The translations under genes and the position numbers were made by a program. Shown here in pieces: positions 17,506 through 25,077 of a stretch of DNA of 56,935 nt; the stretch's first letter is position 1, and the number at the start of each line of letters is the position of its first letter. This stretch comes from CAKRJP01 sp963658085. GTDB lineage: Bacteria > Bacillota > Clostridia > Lachnospirales > Lachnospiraceae. The notes below the pieces were generated by a model, which saw only the letters and a list, made by a program, of their open reading frames with translations, made no database searches and was not told where the DNA came from. Location: NCBI GenBank assembly GCA_963658085.1, contig CAVKOU010000012.1, forward strand, positions 1-56,935, written 5' to 3'.

Positions 17506-17570
17506 AAGAGAAAAAATTACAGAGCACATAGTTAAATTAGAAATACATAAAAAGTATTATTCATCGTATT

Positions 17571-17645
17571 GAAAAGGGGGATAATATGCCGGTGGGAACA
17601 GGTTGCGTTTCCCATCGGCATATCATCCCCCTTTTTGTTTTTTTC
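17571..17645 (+). terminator. Long terminator hairpin after arcC
   Basis: The arm at 17572-17597 pairs with 17609-17635 over about 24 base pairs (AAAAGGGGGAT... against ...ATCCCCCTTTTT), with T runs to 17644. The A run on the other side makes it potentially bidirectional. Confidence 0.85.
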
Positions 17646-17780
17646 GTCCAAGAGCATGTACACCGCACACCAAAATGATTCGTGAAATGCGATAAATCAC
17701 TCAAAGAAAAAGCCGAAAGAAAGCAGCCACAAAAAACACAAGACAAACTGTGTCTTTTTTGTGTTCTTTATTCGTGGAAA

Positions 17781-17809
17781 TTGACTTCTTCCCCCGCAAA
17801 AGATATACT
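17781..17809 (+). promoter_or_regulatory. nrdR promoter
   Basis: TTGACT (17781-17786), 17 bases, TATACT (17804-17809). The rest of the interval from 17646 to 17780 shows nothing I can name beyond a weak hairpin near 17731-17765. Confidence 0.75.
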
Positions 17810-17850
17810 ATTTATGTTATAGACAAAAATTTTCGAAAGGATACCATCAG

Positions 17851-18300
17851 ATGAAGTGCCCGTATTGTAGTCATCCAGATACCAGAGTGATCGATTCCCG
17901 CCCGAACGATGAGGGAACCGCTATTCGAAGACGCAGATCTTGCGATTTTTGTGGGAAGCGTTTTACCACTTATGAGAAGGTTGAAACCATTCCTTTGTCT
18001 ATTATCAAGAAAGACAACACAAGAGAGAAATATAACAGAAGTAAGATTGAGAATGGTATCTTAAGGGCATGCTATAAGAGACCGGTATCCACCGATGCGG
18101 TGAAGGAAGCTATCGACCGCATTGAGACGTGTATATATAGTCAGGAAGAAAAGGAAGTTTCAAGCAGTCTCGTGGGAGAGATTGTCATGGAGGAACTGAA
18201 GAATTTAGATGAGGTAGCCTATGTGCGATTTGCCTCTATTTACCGTGAATTCAAAGATGTGAATACATTTATGGATGAACTTAAGAAAATTTTAGAGTAG
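17851..18300 (+). CDS. nrdR: Transcriptional repressor NrdR
   Basis: Represses ribonucleotide reductase genes in response to ATP/dATP. It is 149 residues, the family length. The zinc ribbon uses Cys3, Cys6, Cys31 and Cys34 (MKCPYC ... CDFC) and is followed by an ATP-cone domain (about residues 49-139, IKKDNTREKYNRSKI). GAAAGGA precedes the start. No nrd genes lie nearby in this window. It may be co-transcribed with truA and xth. Confidence 0.96.
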   Translation: MKCPYCSHPDTRVIDSRPNDEGTAIRRRRSCDFCGKRFTTYEKVETIPLSIIKKDNTREKYNRSKIENGILRACYKRPVSTDAVKEAIDRIETCIYSQEEKEVSSSLVGEIVMEELKNLDEVAYVRFASIYREFKDVNTFMDELKKILE

Positions 18301-18350
18301 ATATATATTTGATATTTCATATTGATTTTGAATATAAGGATTGATGTTGG

Positions 18351-19085
18351 ATGAGAACATATAAATTAACCATTTCCTATGATGGTAGCAGATACCAGGG
18401 ATGGCAGCGTCAGGCTACCACTGACAACACCATCCAGTTTATCTTAGAGTGGAGCATTAGTAAACTTGTAGGTTATAAGGTTCAGGTAGATGGTTCCGGA
18501 CGGACAGATGCAGGAGTTCATGCCAGAGGACAGGTGGCCAGTGTTCGCCTTTCCAGATTGTATGATGTGAGAGAATTAAGAGATTCCCTAAACCGTTATT
18601 TGCCGGAGGATATTCGGATTCTGAAAGTAGAACTTGTGCGCAATGGGTTCCATGCCAGAAAGAGTGCCAAGGGAAAGAAGTACGAGTATTATATAGATTG
18701 CAGAGAGAAACCGGATGTATTTTCAAGAAGATATTGTTATCATTATCCGGAGAAGTTAGATATAGAAGCCATGAGAAATGCAGTGCCTTATCTCATTGGA
18801 CCAAAGAATTTTACCAGCTTTACAGATGATAAGGATTGTAAGGATCCGGTTCGAAAGATTACCAATATTAAGATCGTAAGTAGCGGTGAGAAGGTTCGTA
18901 TTACTTACTATGGTACCGGATTTTTATATCATATGGTGCGAATCTTAACAGGAACGCTCTTAGAGATTGGAACCGGAAAGAGAGATGCGGCCATGCTGCC
19001 GGTAGTGATCGCGGCGGAGGATCGAAGCCTTGCAGGATTTTTAGCACCTGCCAGAGGATTATTTTTAAGAAAAGTATATTACTAA
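18351..19085 (+). CDS. truA: tRNA pseudouridine synthase A, first copy
   Basis: Isomerises uridines at positions 38-40 of the tRNA anticodon arm. It is 244 residues. The catalytic aspartate is Asp53 in GSGRTDAGVHA; the N-terminal ISYDGSRYQGWQRQ and the C-terminal FLYHMVRILTGTLLEIG are typical. A second truA lies at 28288 in the ecf cluster. This copy is in a different context (nrdR-truA-xth) and is probably the paralogue, perhaps with a shifted target. Both keep the catalytic residue. Confidence 0.9.
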   Translation: MRTYKLTISYDGSRYQGWQRQATTDNTIQFILEWSISKLVGYKVQVDGSGRTDAGVHARGQVASVRLSRLYDVRELRDSLNRYLPEDIRILKVELVRNGFHARKSAKGKKYEYYIDCREKPDVFSRRYCYHYPEKLDIEAMRNAVPYLIGPKNFTSFTDDKDCKDPVRKITNIKIVSSGEKVRITYYGTGFLYHMVRILTGTLLEIGTGKRDAAMLPVVIAAEDRSLAGFLAPARGLFLRKVYY

Positions 19086-19107
19086 AGTAGGAGAGGATAT
19101 CCCGATT

Positions 19108-19860
19108 ATGAAATTTATTTCTTGGAATGTAAACGGACTGAGAGCCTGTGTGAAGAAGGGCTTTGAGGAAGTATTTAAGGAGCAGGATGCGGATATTTTC
19201 TGTATTCAGGAATCGAAGATGCAGGAAGGTCAGCTTGATCTTGAAACACCGGGATACTATCAGTATTGGAATTATGCCAGGAAAAAGGGATATTCCGGAA
19301 CGGGTATTTTTACAAAGAAAGAGCCATTGTCAGTAAGTTATGGAATAGGGATCGAAGAGCACGACCAGGAAGGACGTGTTATTACCCTGGAATTTGAAGA
19401 GTATTATTTTATTACCGTATATACTCCTAATTCCCAAACAGAGCTTGCCAGGCTTTCTTACAGAATGCAGTGGGAGGATGATTTTTTGGCCTACATTAAG
19501 AAGCTGGAGGAGAAAAAGCCGGTAATCTTCTGTGGGGATCTCAATGTGGCCCACAAGGAGATTGATCTTAAAAATCCCAAGACCAATCGAAAGAATGCGG
19601 GCTTTACTGACGAAGAGAGAGGAAAGTTTTCTGCACTTTTAGAGGCAGGATTTATTGATACCTTCCGCTATTTCTATCCGAATATGGAGCAGATTTACTC
19701 TTGGTGGTCCTATCGGTTTAAAGCCAGAGAGAAGAATGCGGGATGGAGAATTGACTATTTTATCGTTTCAGAAGCCTTGAAGGATCGACTGGAAGATGCA
19801 AAGATTTTGACAGATATATATGGATCAGATCACTGTCCGGTGGTACTTGAAATGAAGTAA
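19108..19860 (+). CDS. xth: Exodeoxyribonuclease III / AP endonuclease
   Basis: Cuts DNA 5' to abasic sites and removes 3' blocking groups in base-excision repair. It is 250 residues, an EEP-fold enzyme with the metal glutamate in IFCIQESKMQ, YTPNSQ, the catalytic GDLNVAHKEIDL, and the C-terminal YGSDHCPVVLE. SWNVNGLRA opens the protein. AGGAGAGGA precedes the start. It is 22 bases after truA and ends at a hairpin shared with the convergent dehydrogenase gene. Confidence 0.94.
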   Translation: MKFISWNVNGLRACVKKGFEEVFKEQDADIFCIQESKMQEGQLDLETPGYYQYWNYARKKGYSGTGIFTKKEPLSVSYGIGIEEHDQEGRVITLEFEEYYFITVYTPNSQTELARLSYRMQWEDDFLAYIKKLEEKKPVIFCGDLNVAHKEIDLKNPKTNRKNAGFTDEERGKFSALLEAGFIDTFRYFYPNMEQIYSWWSYRFKAREKNAGWRIDYFIVSEALKDRLEDAKILTDIYGSDHCPVVLEMK

Positions 19861-19862
19861 AG

Positions 19863-19904
19863 AGGCTTCGATGATGGGTATTAGATATACCCGCCATCGA
19901 AGCC
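19863..19904. terminator. Bidirectional hairpin between xth and the SDR gene
   Basis: GGCTTCGATG (19863-19872) pairs with CATCGAAGCC (19895-19904), and TGGGTAT with ATACCC inside. The right arm contains the last codons of the opposite-strand gene. Confidence 0.65.
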
Positions 19905-20612
19905 AATTATTTGCCCTGTCATATAAAAAGGAGTATTTACCGTATCCCAAACCATTTGGGCAGCTTCCGAAGGTGTGGCAAAGCGACCAATGGGGATTTC
20001 ATAGGCGAGACTTTCCCGGTCTTCCTCAGAGAGCATCTGATTCATATCGGTATCAATGACTCCAAAAGCAATGGCATTAACCTGAATGTTGTTTGGAGCA
20101 AGCTCCTTGGCCAAAGCCTGAGTGAGACCATTGACGCCGGCTTTTGTGGCGGAGTAAGCCACTTCATAGGAGGCGCCAACTCTGCCCCACATGGAGGATA
20201 CATTTAAGATCACGCCACCACCGACTTTTAGCATTTGGGGGATAGCTTTTCTGCAGCAGTAAAAGACAGAGGAGAGATTGGTCTGTAGGATTCTATTCCA
20301 TTCCTCGTCGGTCATATCATGAAGCAGTCCCATATGGGAGATGCCTGCGTTGTTAATGAGAACATCAATGTGGCGTCCTTCATTTTCAATCTGAGAAAAC
20401 ATAGATGCTACATCGTGGGAAGATCCCACATCCCCCTGCAGAATAGAATATTGAGCATCTGGAATCTCAGCAAGAGCTCTAGCTACTTCCTGCATTTGCC
20501 CCGTGGAGTTTCTGTAATTAAGATAAACGAAATAGCCTTCTTTGGCGAATTTTAAGGCGCAAGCCCGACCGATTCCCCGGGAAGCACCTGTAATTAACAC
20601 ACATTTTTTCAT
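19881..20612 (-). CDS. Short-chain dehydrogenase/reductase, FabG-like
   Basis: A 243-residue NAD(P)-dependent SDR. The Rossmann motif is TGASRGIGRA near residue 8, then NNAG in VLINNAGISHMG, the catalytic Ser in LNVSSMWG, and YxxxK in YSATKAGVNGL. It closes with the usual GQIIGFDGGYI. The sequence fits beta-ketoacyl-ACP reductase, but it stands alone with no fatty-acid genes, so the substrate is uncertain. GAAAGG precedes the start on this strand. The 3' end lies in a terminator hairpin. Confidence 0.85.
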   Translation of the reverse strand: MKKCVLITGASRGIGRACALKFAKEGYFVYLNYRNSTGQMQEVARALAEIPDAQYSILQGDVGSSHDVASMFSQIENEGRHIDVLINNAGISHMGLLHDMTDEEWNRILQTNLSSVFYCCRKAIPQMLKVGGGVILNVSSMWGRVGASYEVAYSATKAGVNGLTQALAKELAPNNIQVNAIAFGVIDTDMNQMLSEEDRESLAYEIPIGRFATPSEAAQMVWDTVNTPFYMTGQIIGFDGGYI

Positions 20613-20748
20613 AATAAAATCCTTTCAATTTAGAAAAAGATAACTGGATATGAAAATCATTATACAGGTGAATGATTGATATTTAAAGAACGCAATGATA
20701 AAATAAAACTGTTCAAAGTCAGAGATTTTGGAGAAAAGGAGAACCCCA

Positions 20749-21288
20749 ATGATTGATGAAGCAAAAGAATTTGCAACAAAGGCGCATGAGGGTCAGGTAC
20801 GAAAAGGGACACACAGACCATACATTGTACATCCAATTGAAGTGGCAGAGATTGTATCCTCTATAACGAAGGACAAAGAGGTGATTAGTGCAGCACTTTT
20901 GCATGATACCATTGAAGATTGCAAAGGTGTTACCAAAGAGCTTTTGGCTAATCGCTTTTCAAAGAGAGTGGCAGATTTAGTGGGCCAGGAAAGTGAGGAT
21001 AAGACCAAGTCCTGGCATGAGAGAAAAGCAGCAACCATAGAACATTTAAAGACTGCTCCCAGAGATGTTCGCATTATCGCGCTGGCAGATAAGCTGTCCA
21101 ATATGCGGGATATTAACAGAGATTATCCGGTGGTGGGAGAGGATTTATGGAATCGCTTTCGCATGAAAGACAAGGATATTATTGGTTGGTATTACAAGGG
21201 TGTCAGGGATGTTCTTCGGAAGGATTTTGAGGATATTCCTGAATTTAAGGAATATTGTATGCTTATAAAGAAATATTTTGGTGAGTAA
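20749..21288 (+). CDS. Stand-alone HD hydrolase of the SpoT/MESH1 type
   Basis: A 179-residue HD-domain protein matching the hydrolase half of RelA/SpoT, which removes the 3' pyrophosphate of (p)ppGpp. Visible residues are His12 (ATKAHEGQVRKG), His28 (YIVHPIEVA), the HD pair His52-Asp53 (LLHDTIED), and the aspartate in ALADKLSNMRDI. No synthetase domain follows. ATG 20749 follows AAAGGAG (20735-20741); an ATG at 20728 lies ahead of that site. Two stand-alone synthetases lie 5-7 kb away. HD proteins of this type can have other nucleotide substrates. Confidence 0.82.
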   Translation: MIDEAKEFATKAHEGQVRKGTHRPYIVHPIEVAEIVSSITKDKEVISAALLHDTIEDCKGVTKELLANRFSKRVADLVGQESEDKTKSWHERKAATIEHLKTAPRDVRIIALADKLSNMRDINRDYPVVGEDLWNRFRMKDKDIIGWYYKGVRDVLRKDFEDIPEFKEYCMLIKKYFGE

Positions 21289-21366
21289 AATTTTGTCTTT
21301 TTTGTAAATAAATTTTGATGAGTAAATTTTGTCAATTTTTGTGAATAAATTTTTACGAGTAAATAG
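21283..21366 (+). repeat. 37-bp tandem repeat, about 2.2 copies
   Basis: Units at 21283-21319 and 21320-21356 each start GAGTAAA, contain TTTTGTC and TTTTTGT, then AATAAATTTT. A third partial unit begins at 21357. The first unit includes the stop codon of the HD hydrolase gene. It fills the gap before the TetR gene. Confidence 0.8.
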
Positions 21367-21380
21367 TTTGGAGTAGTTAG

Positions 21381-21968
21381 ATGGCGCGTGGAAGAGGAAA
21401 GAAAAATGCCAAGCAGAAAATTGTAGCAGCTGCTTGGCAATTGTTTTATGAAAAGGGATTTAGTGGAACTACTGTGGATGATATCATCGAGTTATCCGAT
21501 ACATCCAAGGGCTCCTTTTATTATTATTTTAATACCAAAGATGAGCTTTTAAATACTTTATCTATCATGTTGGATGAACAATATGAGATTTTAGAGTCTC
21601 AGATGGATCCCGAGATGAATAGCTATGAGAAGCTATTATATTTAAATCAGGAGATTCACAAGTGGATGGAAGAAAATGTGCATATTGAACTTCTTACTTC
21701 CCTTTATTCCACCCAACTGGCGGCCAGCGGAAAAAGTTGCCTGTTAAATCACAACCGGGTATATTTCCGTTTGATTACAAAGATTGTAGATGAGGGACAG
21801 CTTCGGGGACAGATCAGACAGGATGTATCGGTGATGGAGATTGTGAAATATTATGCTATGTGCGAGAGAGCCTTGGTATCTGACTGGTGCTTGAGCCGAG
21901 GAGAGTTTTCCTTAGTAGAATCCAATACCAAATATATGGCCTATATGATGGAACATTATAGAGCTTAA
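21381..21968 (+). CDS. TetR/AcrR family transcriptional regulator
   Basis: A 195-residue regulator. The N-terminal helix-turn-helix is typical (KQKIVAAAWQLFYEKGF, then TVDDIIELSDTSKGSFYYYF, about residues 12-55). The C-terminal ligand domain (60-190) is not diagnostic. The ligand and targets are unknown. It sits between the HD hydrolase gene and trxB, all on the + strand. Just upstream is a 37-bp tandem repeat and just downstream a short inverted-repeat element. No clear Shine-Dalgarno sequence precedes the ATG (GGAGTAG about 11 bases upstream is the best). Confidence 0.88.
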   Translation: MARGRGKKNAKQKIVAAAWQLFYEKGFSGTTVDDIIELSDTSKGSFYYYFNTKDELLNTLSIMLDEQYEILESQMDPEMNSYEKLLYLNQEIHKWMEENVHIELLTSLYSTQLAASGKSCLLNHNRVYFRLITKIVDEGQLRGQIRQDVSVMEIVKYYAMCERALVSDWCLSRGEFSLVESNTKYMAYMMEHYRA

Positions 21969-22024
21969 GTAACTACTCAGAGACTCACAGAGGTGATTTG
22001 GCGAATGAGATTCTGAACAGTTAC
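21969..22024. repeat. Small inverted-repeat element with GTAACTAYTCAGAR ends
   Basis: GTAACTACTCAGAG (21969-21982) is an inverted match, 11 of 14, to TTCTGAACAGTTAC (22011-22024). The middle contains TTTGGCGAATG, which resembles TTTTGCGAATG in the element at 54025. It lies directly after the TetR stop codon. Confidence 0.5.
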
Positions 22025-22061
22025 GAGATCAAATCTTGAATTAAGAAACAGGAGTAAAAAT

Positions 22062-22967
22062 ATGTATGACATTGGGATTGTAGGAGGTGGAATCGCCGGT
22101 ATGACCGCGGCTATCTATGGACTGCGGGCAGGAAAGCGAGTGTTGCTTTTAGAAGGTACCGGCTTTGGGGGACAGATGACCCTAACCTCCCATATAGAAA
22201 ATTATCCCGGAATTAAAAATGTTACAGGAAATGAGCTGGCTCAGAGTCTGAAAGCCCAGGTGGAAGACCTGGGAGCAGAAATCAAAAAGGTAACAGTAAA
22301 AGAGATCCTGGAAGGGGAGGAAGGAAAAGTCCTTGTGACAGAAAAGGAGGAATTCCTTTGTAAGACTGTGATCCTTGCCACAGGACAGAGCCACAGAAAA
22401 TTACAGGTTCCGGGAGAAGAAAAGTATGCAGGCATGGGAGTTTCCTACTGTGCAGTCTGCGACGGAGCCTTTTTTAAGGGGATGGATGTAGCAGTAGTAG
22501 GAGGGGGAAGTACCGCCTTAGAAGATGCGGCTTACTTAGCAAATCATTGCAAGAAAGTATACTTGATCCACAGAAGAGATGCATTTCGTGGAGAAGATTA
22601 CCTGGTGCAGAGATTGAGAGAAAAAGAAAACGTAGAGTTTATTTTAAACAGTACCGTGGAAGAAATCGGAGGAAGCTTTGCTGTAGAAGAAATAAAACTG
22701 CGAAATGTCCTGACAAAAGAAGAATCGAAACTTTCCGTAGAAGGAATCTTCATAGCTATCGGTCAGATTCCCGGAAACGAAAAATATAGCAAATTAGTAA
22801 AACTAGATGAGCAGGGATATATCGTTGCAGGAGAAGACTGCAAAACTACCAGAGAAGGAATCTTTGCAGCAGGAGACTGCAGAACAAAGAATATAAGACA
22901 ACTGATTACCGCAGCAGCCGACGGAGCCATCGCAGCTCTGGGAGCTGTAGAAGCGTGCGTTGATTAG
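22062..22967 (+). CDS. trxB: Thioredoxin reductase
   Basis: A 301-residue FAD and NAD(P)H flavoprotein that reduces thioredoxin. It has an N-terminal FAD site GGGIAGMTAA, the redox pair Cys130/Cys133 in CAVCDGAFF, the NAD(P) site VVGGGSTALEDA and the C-terminal FAD motif GIFAAGDCRTK. GGGTAxxTAA is the more usual first motif; here AG replaces AG-P, a normal variant. AGGAG precedes the start. It may serve the thioredoxin at 16099. A GntR gene converges on it seven bases downstream. Confidence 0.92.
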   Translation: MYDIGIVGGGIAGMTAAIYGLRAGKRVLLLEGTGFGGQMTLTSHIENYPGIKNVTGNELAQSLKAQVEDLGAEIKKVTVKEILEGEEGKVLVTEKEEFLCKTVILATGQSHRKLQVPGEEKYAGMGVSYCAVCDGAFFKGMDVAVVGGGSTALEDAAYLANHCKKVYLIHRRDAFRGEDYLVQRLREKENVEFILNSTVEEIGGSFAVEEIKLRNVLTKEESKLSVEGIFIAIGQIPGNEKYSKLVKLDEQGYIVAGEDCKTTREGIFAAGDCRTKNIRQLITAAADGAIAALGAVEACVD

Positions 22968-22973
22968 CAGGGG

Positions 22974-23618
22974 TTAGACTCTGCTTTTCAGCGCACTATC
23001 TTTTCCGGTACCGAAATGATCCTTGCGGAGAATCTCGTATGCATCTTCATACTTTCCTTCCCGCATAAGTTTCACCATTTTCTTGGCATTATCATTGGTT
23101 CTCTTAATTTCCATACCATTACGAACAGAATACTGACCAATGCGGATGAGTTCCGATAAATTATTCTCATAGATCTTATTGATCCGCTGATTATCTAAGA
23201 TGCTAATAATCTCCATATGCATGTCGGTATCAGCTAACTCCCAGTCATAGTTGTTATCGGAACAGGCGCACATTCGAACAACCTTTCCTTCGATGCGGTA
23301 GGAATATTCCTCATTGCGCTCAGAAGTGAAAATCTGCTTAAAGGCCGCTCCTTCGATCAGCTCTCGTAACTGATAGAGTTCATAAATATCCCGATCTGTA
23401 ATCTCCTTTACTGTCAAAGATTTGTAATAATCGGTAACGATCAAACCATCATCCTGCAATCTATGGATGGCTGTGCGGACAGGGCTTCGACTCATGCCCA
23501 ATTCTTCCGTCAGCATGGCCTCTGTCAAAGTCATTCCCGGCGGGTAAGTTAGGTGTAAGATATTTTCTTTGATTTTTTCATAAGCCTGATCAGCCAGGGA
23601 AGTGGTTTTTCCAGCCAT
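22974..23618 (-). CDS. GntR family regulator with FCD ligand domain
   Basis: A 214-residue regulator. The winged helix (about residues 8-72) includes EKIKENILHLTYPPG and LGMSRSPVRTAIHRL. The FCD effector domain (about 78-205, all helical) starts DIYELYQLRELIEG. FCD proteins often bind carboxylic acids through a metal. The gene is divergent from proC. The space between them carries perfect TTGTATACAA palindromes, the kind of site such regulators bind. Control of its own gene and of proC is therefore a good inference. Confidence 0.9.
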   Translation of the reverse strand: MAGKTTSLADQAYEKIKENILHLTYPPGMTLTEAMLTEELGMSRSPVRTAIHRLQDDGLIVTDYYKSLTVKEITDRDIYELYQLRELIEGAAFKQIFTSERNEEYSYRIEGKVVRMCACSDNNYDWELADTDMHMEIISILDNQRINKIYENNLSELIRIGQYSVRNGMEIKRTNDNAKKMVKLMREGKYEDAYEILRKDHFGTGKDSALKSRV

Positions 23619-23668
23619 AATACAACTCCAATCTTAAAGATATTTGACAAATTTCAAACATCGCATGA

Positions 23669-23864
23669 ATGTATACAATTATACTATAACTAAATGTCGA
23701 ATACAACAAAAAAGCGTTGTTAAAATATTGACATCTAGGGACTTCGGTGTTAGCATGAGCCTATAAGGAAGTTGTATACAAATTTTTTAGTTGTATACAA
23801 ATCTGGATACTTGTATACAATTATTCAGAGCCTATCTACAAAGAAATAAATTTAAAAAGTATAC
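23669..23864. promoter_or_regulatory. Array of GTATAC palindromes between gntR and proC
   Basis: Perfect TTGTATACAA sites lie at 23772-23781, 23791-23800 and 23811-23820, about two helical turns apart. Weaker GTATAC sites lie at 23671-23676 and 23859-23864. A possible proC-directed promoter is TTGACA (23728-23733), 17 bases, TAGCAT (23751-23756), so the sites fall just downstream of its start point, where bound repressor would block it. Confidence 0.8.
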
Positions 23865-23897
23865 ATTTAAATTGTCAAAAAAAGGGAGGTAATTTTT

Positions 23898-24692
23898 ATG
23901 AAATTAGGGTTTATCGGAACAGGAAATATGGCTTCAGCAATGATGGGTGGAATTATTAAGAAAGGTATCGTAAAAGCAGACGAGATCATCGGAGCAGACG
24001 TATATGAAGCCGGAAGAGAGAAAGTAAAAGAACAGTTTGGAATTCATGTAACAGCAGACAACAATGAAGTAGTGGAAAAGGCAGAAGTAATCGTGCTTTC
24101 TGTAAAACCACAGTTCTATGCAGATGTAATCGCAGGAATTAAGGATAAGGTAAGACCTGATCAGATCATCATTACTATTGCACCGGGTAAGACCCTTGCA
24201 TGGCTTGCAGAGCAGTTCGGTGAGGATGTAAAGATCGTACGTACCATGCCAAATACACCGGCTATGGTAGGAGCAGGAATGACAGCAGCTTGCCCAAATA
24301 AGAACATGACAAAAGAAGAGACAGAATATGTAAAGAGAATCCTTGGAAGCTTCGGAGAAGTAGAGATCGTGGCAGAAAGCCTTATGGATGTAGTCGTATC
24401 TGTAAGCTCCAGCTCACCGGCATACGTATTCATGTTTATCGAGGCTATGGCAGATGCAGCAGTAGAAGGCGGAATGCCAAGAGCACAGGCATACAAATTT
24501 GCATCACAGGCAGTTATGGGAAGTGCCAAGATGGTATTAGAGACAGGAAAGCATCCGGGAGAATTGAAAGATATGGTATGCTCACCGGCAGGAACGACTA
24601 TTGAGGCTGTACGCGAACTGGAGGCACACGGATTTAGAAGTTCTATTATCGAAGCAATGGAGAAGTGTACTGCGGTTTCAAAATCCATGTAA
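23898..24692 (+). CDS. proC: Pyrroline-5-carboxylate reductase
   Basis: Last step of proline synthesis, NAD(P)H-dependent. It is 264 residues. The N-terminal Rossmann motif is KLGFIGTGNMASAMMGG; VLSVKPQ and VRTMPNTPAMVGAGM follow. The C-terminal dimer domain has SSPAYVFMFIEAMADAAVEGG and SPAGTTIEAV. GGGAGG precedes the start. No proA or proB is nearby. Its control region carries the GntR-type palindromes, unusual for a biosynthetic proC, so it may act in an induced route such as ornithine conversion. Confidence 0.95.
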   Translation: MKLGFIGTGNMASAMMGGIIKKGIVKADEIIGADVYEAGREKVKEQFGIHVTADNNEVVEKAEVIVLSVKPQFYADVIAGIKDKVRPDQIIITIAPGKTLAWLAEQFGEDVKIVRTMPNTPAMVGAGMTAACPNKNMTKEETEYVKRILGSFGEVEIVAESLMDVVVSVSSSSPAYVFMFIEAMADAAVEGGMPRAQAYKFASQAVMGSAKMVLETGKHPGELKDMVCSPAGTTIEAVRELEAHGFRSSIIEAMEKCTAVSKSM

Positions 24693-24777
24693 AGAAAAAG
24701 TAAAAGCCTTACTTAACAAGTAAGACTAGGGATTATAGAAATGTTATTCTAAGTAATACGAATGTAATAAAAGAAGA

Positions 24778-24809
24778 AATGGTCTGTCCTAAGGGATGGG
24801 CCATTTTTT
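24778..24809 (+). terminator. proC terminator
   Basis: AATGG...TGTCC (from 24778) pairs with GGGATGGGCCATT, followed by a T run to 24809. A small CTTACTT-AAGTAAG hairpin at 24708-24724 lies closer to the stop. Confidence 0.65.
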
Positions 24810-24890
24810 AATAGAAAACAATAGAACACACCCTTTACGTTCCCCTTGTTTTCCGTTAGAATATATCTATTATGAATAAAATTATAAGGC

Positions 24891-25045
24891 CATTGTGAAA
24901 CCAACGATCACTGAACTGGATTGGATATAATAACCAAAACAAAAGAAGACCCTTAGGACCGCTGCGTGCGTGACGGAGCGAGAGCGAGTCTTCGTTGTTT
25001 TCGGTTATTGTGTTCAGTCCATGAATCACGTAGCGTTTCACATTG
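24891..25045. repeat. 155-bp imperfect palindrome before the cyclophilin gene
   Basis: The arm AATAACC-AAAACAA-AAGAAGAC (24929-24950) pairs with GTCTTC-GTTGTTTT-CGGTTATT (24988-25009). CTGAAC near 24911 pairs with GTTCAG near 25012, and GTGAAAC (24895-24901) with GTTTCAC (25035-25041). The loop holds a GC-rich hairpin, CGCT-g-CGT against ACG-g-AGCG (24960-24980). It could be a structured leader RNA or a miniature mobile element. Confidence 0.7.
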
Positions 25046-25077
25046 TCCTCAATTTAGAGAAAAGAGGTAAAAGAAAA

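Noticed and set aside
23817..23830. A fourth copy of the GTAACTATTCAGAG motif next to the GntR sites
   Set aside because: It matches at 11 of 14 bases, but overlaps a TTGTATACAA operator and has no other part of the element.
24970..25077. N-terminal extension of the cyclophilin into the upstream palindrome
   Set aside because: The family starts near MENPIVTFEM, a ribosome site precedes ATG 25078, and the extension translates the palindrome into an unrelated sequence.
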